Shown: positions 31,812 through 31,893 of the stretch, in pieces
How the letters are laid out: each line of letters opens with the position of its first letter
Numbering within the stretch: position 1 is the stretch's first letter
Assembly (NCBI GenBank): GCA_900545915.1
Contig: URAV01000039.1
Location: forward strand, 1-31,893
Reading direction: 5' to 3'
From: an uncultured Porphyromonadaceae bacterium
GTDB lineage: Bacteria > Bacteroidota > Bacteroidia > Bacteroidales > Coprobacteraceae
DNA: 31,893 bases
The notes under the pieces: model-generated
Databases searched by the model: none
Seen by the model: the letters and a program-made list of their open reading frames with translations, nothing else
Told to the model about the DNA's origin: nothing
Position numbers and translations under genes: made by a program

Positions 31812-31893
31812 GAGCCTGTTTAAATTTTACAATAAAAAAATACTATCAGGTCATTTTTACGTTCTCTTCCGGTCTTTTTCCCTGGTTTTCCCT
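31811..31893 (+). repeat. Dispersed inverted-repeat element, copy 5, cut by window edge
   Basis: It begins AGAGCCTGTTTAAATTTTAC, then AATACTATCAGGTCATTTTT, TCTCTTCCGGTC and CCCTGGTTTTCCC, following copies 1 and 3 in order. The right half lies beyond the window. Confidence 0.75.

Overview
The window looks like chromosome from a member of the order Bacteroidales (phylum Bacteroidota). The main evidence is Bacteroidota-type promoters (TTTG, 19-20 bp, TAnnTTTG) ahead of many genes, the near absence of Shine-Dalgarno sequences, a DUF4834 gene, surface lipoproteins with acidic export signals, a large TonB-dependent receptor, and a TSCPD small protein near pheT and yebC. G+C is about 40%. No rRNA, tRNA, insertion sequence, phage gene or CRISPR array was seen.

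Layout. Positions 1-236 hold the N-terminus of a response regulator that looks like Firmicutes (strong GGAGG ribosome site, CTG-rich leucine codons). It is either foreign DNA or an assembly join. From about 320 onward everything looks native. The minus-strand block psd-pssA-DUF4834 makes phosphatidylethanolamine. It is followed on the plus strand by an RluA-type pseudouridine synthase, pheT, yebC and a TSCPD protein, with a minus-strand outer-membrane protein gene lying between the last two. Next is a minus-strand BASS-type transporter.

The accessory core is 9.7-19.0 kb. A secreted endonuclease/exonuclease/phosphatase-fold enzyme (minus strand) faces a plus-strand cluster. The cluster encodes a 1000-residue TonB-dependent receptor, a DUF5689 lipoprotein, a DUF6359/OB-fold-like lipoprotein with a textbook surface-export signal, a secreted endonuclease I and an Ig-like lipoprotein. 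I read this as a candidate extracellular nucleic-acid capture and degradation system: lipoproteins bind, nucleases cut, and the receptor imports products. No SusD is visible.

After a lone ECF sigma factor comes a conserved stretch. It has an NfeD-type membrane protease, kdsB, an M16 peptidase homologue without its zinc motif, mgsA, dnaB (minus), ispE, a ferritin with one altered ferroxidase ligand, grpE-dnaJ, a dihydrouridine synthase and a family 4-like glycosyltransferase (minus).

Five intergenic sites carry copies of one repeat of about 150-170 bp with terminal inverted repeats (AGAGCCTGTCTAAATTTT type). One copy supplies the stop codon of the TSCPD gene, and another is cut by the right window edge. 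Several ORFs were given start codons downstream of the longest possible start because a promoter, family length or an ATG supports that choice.
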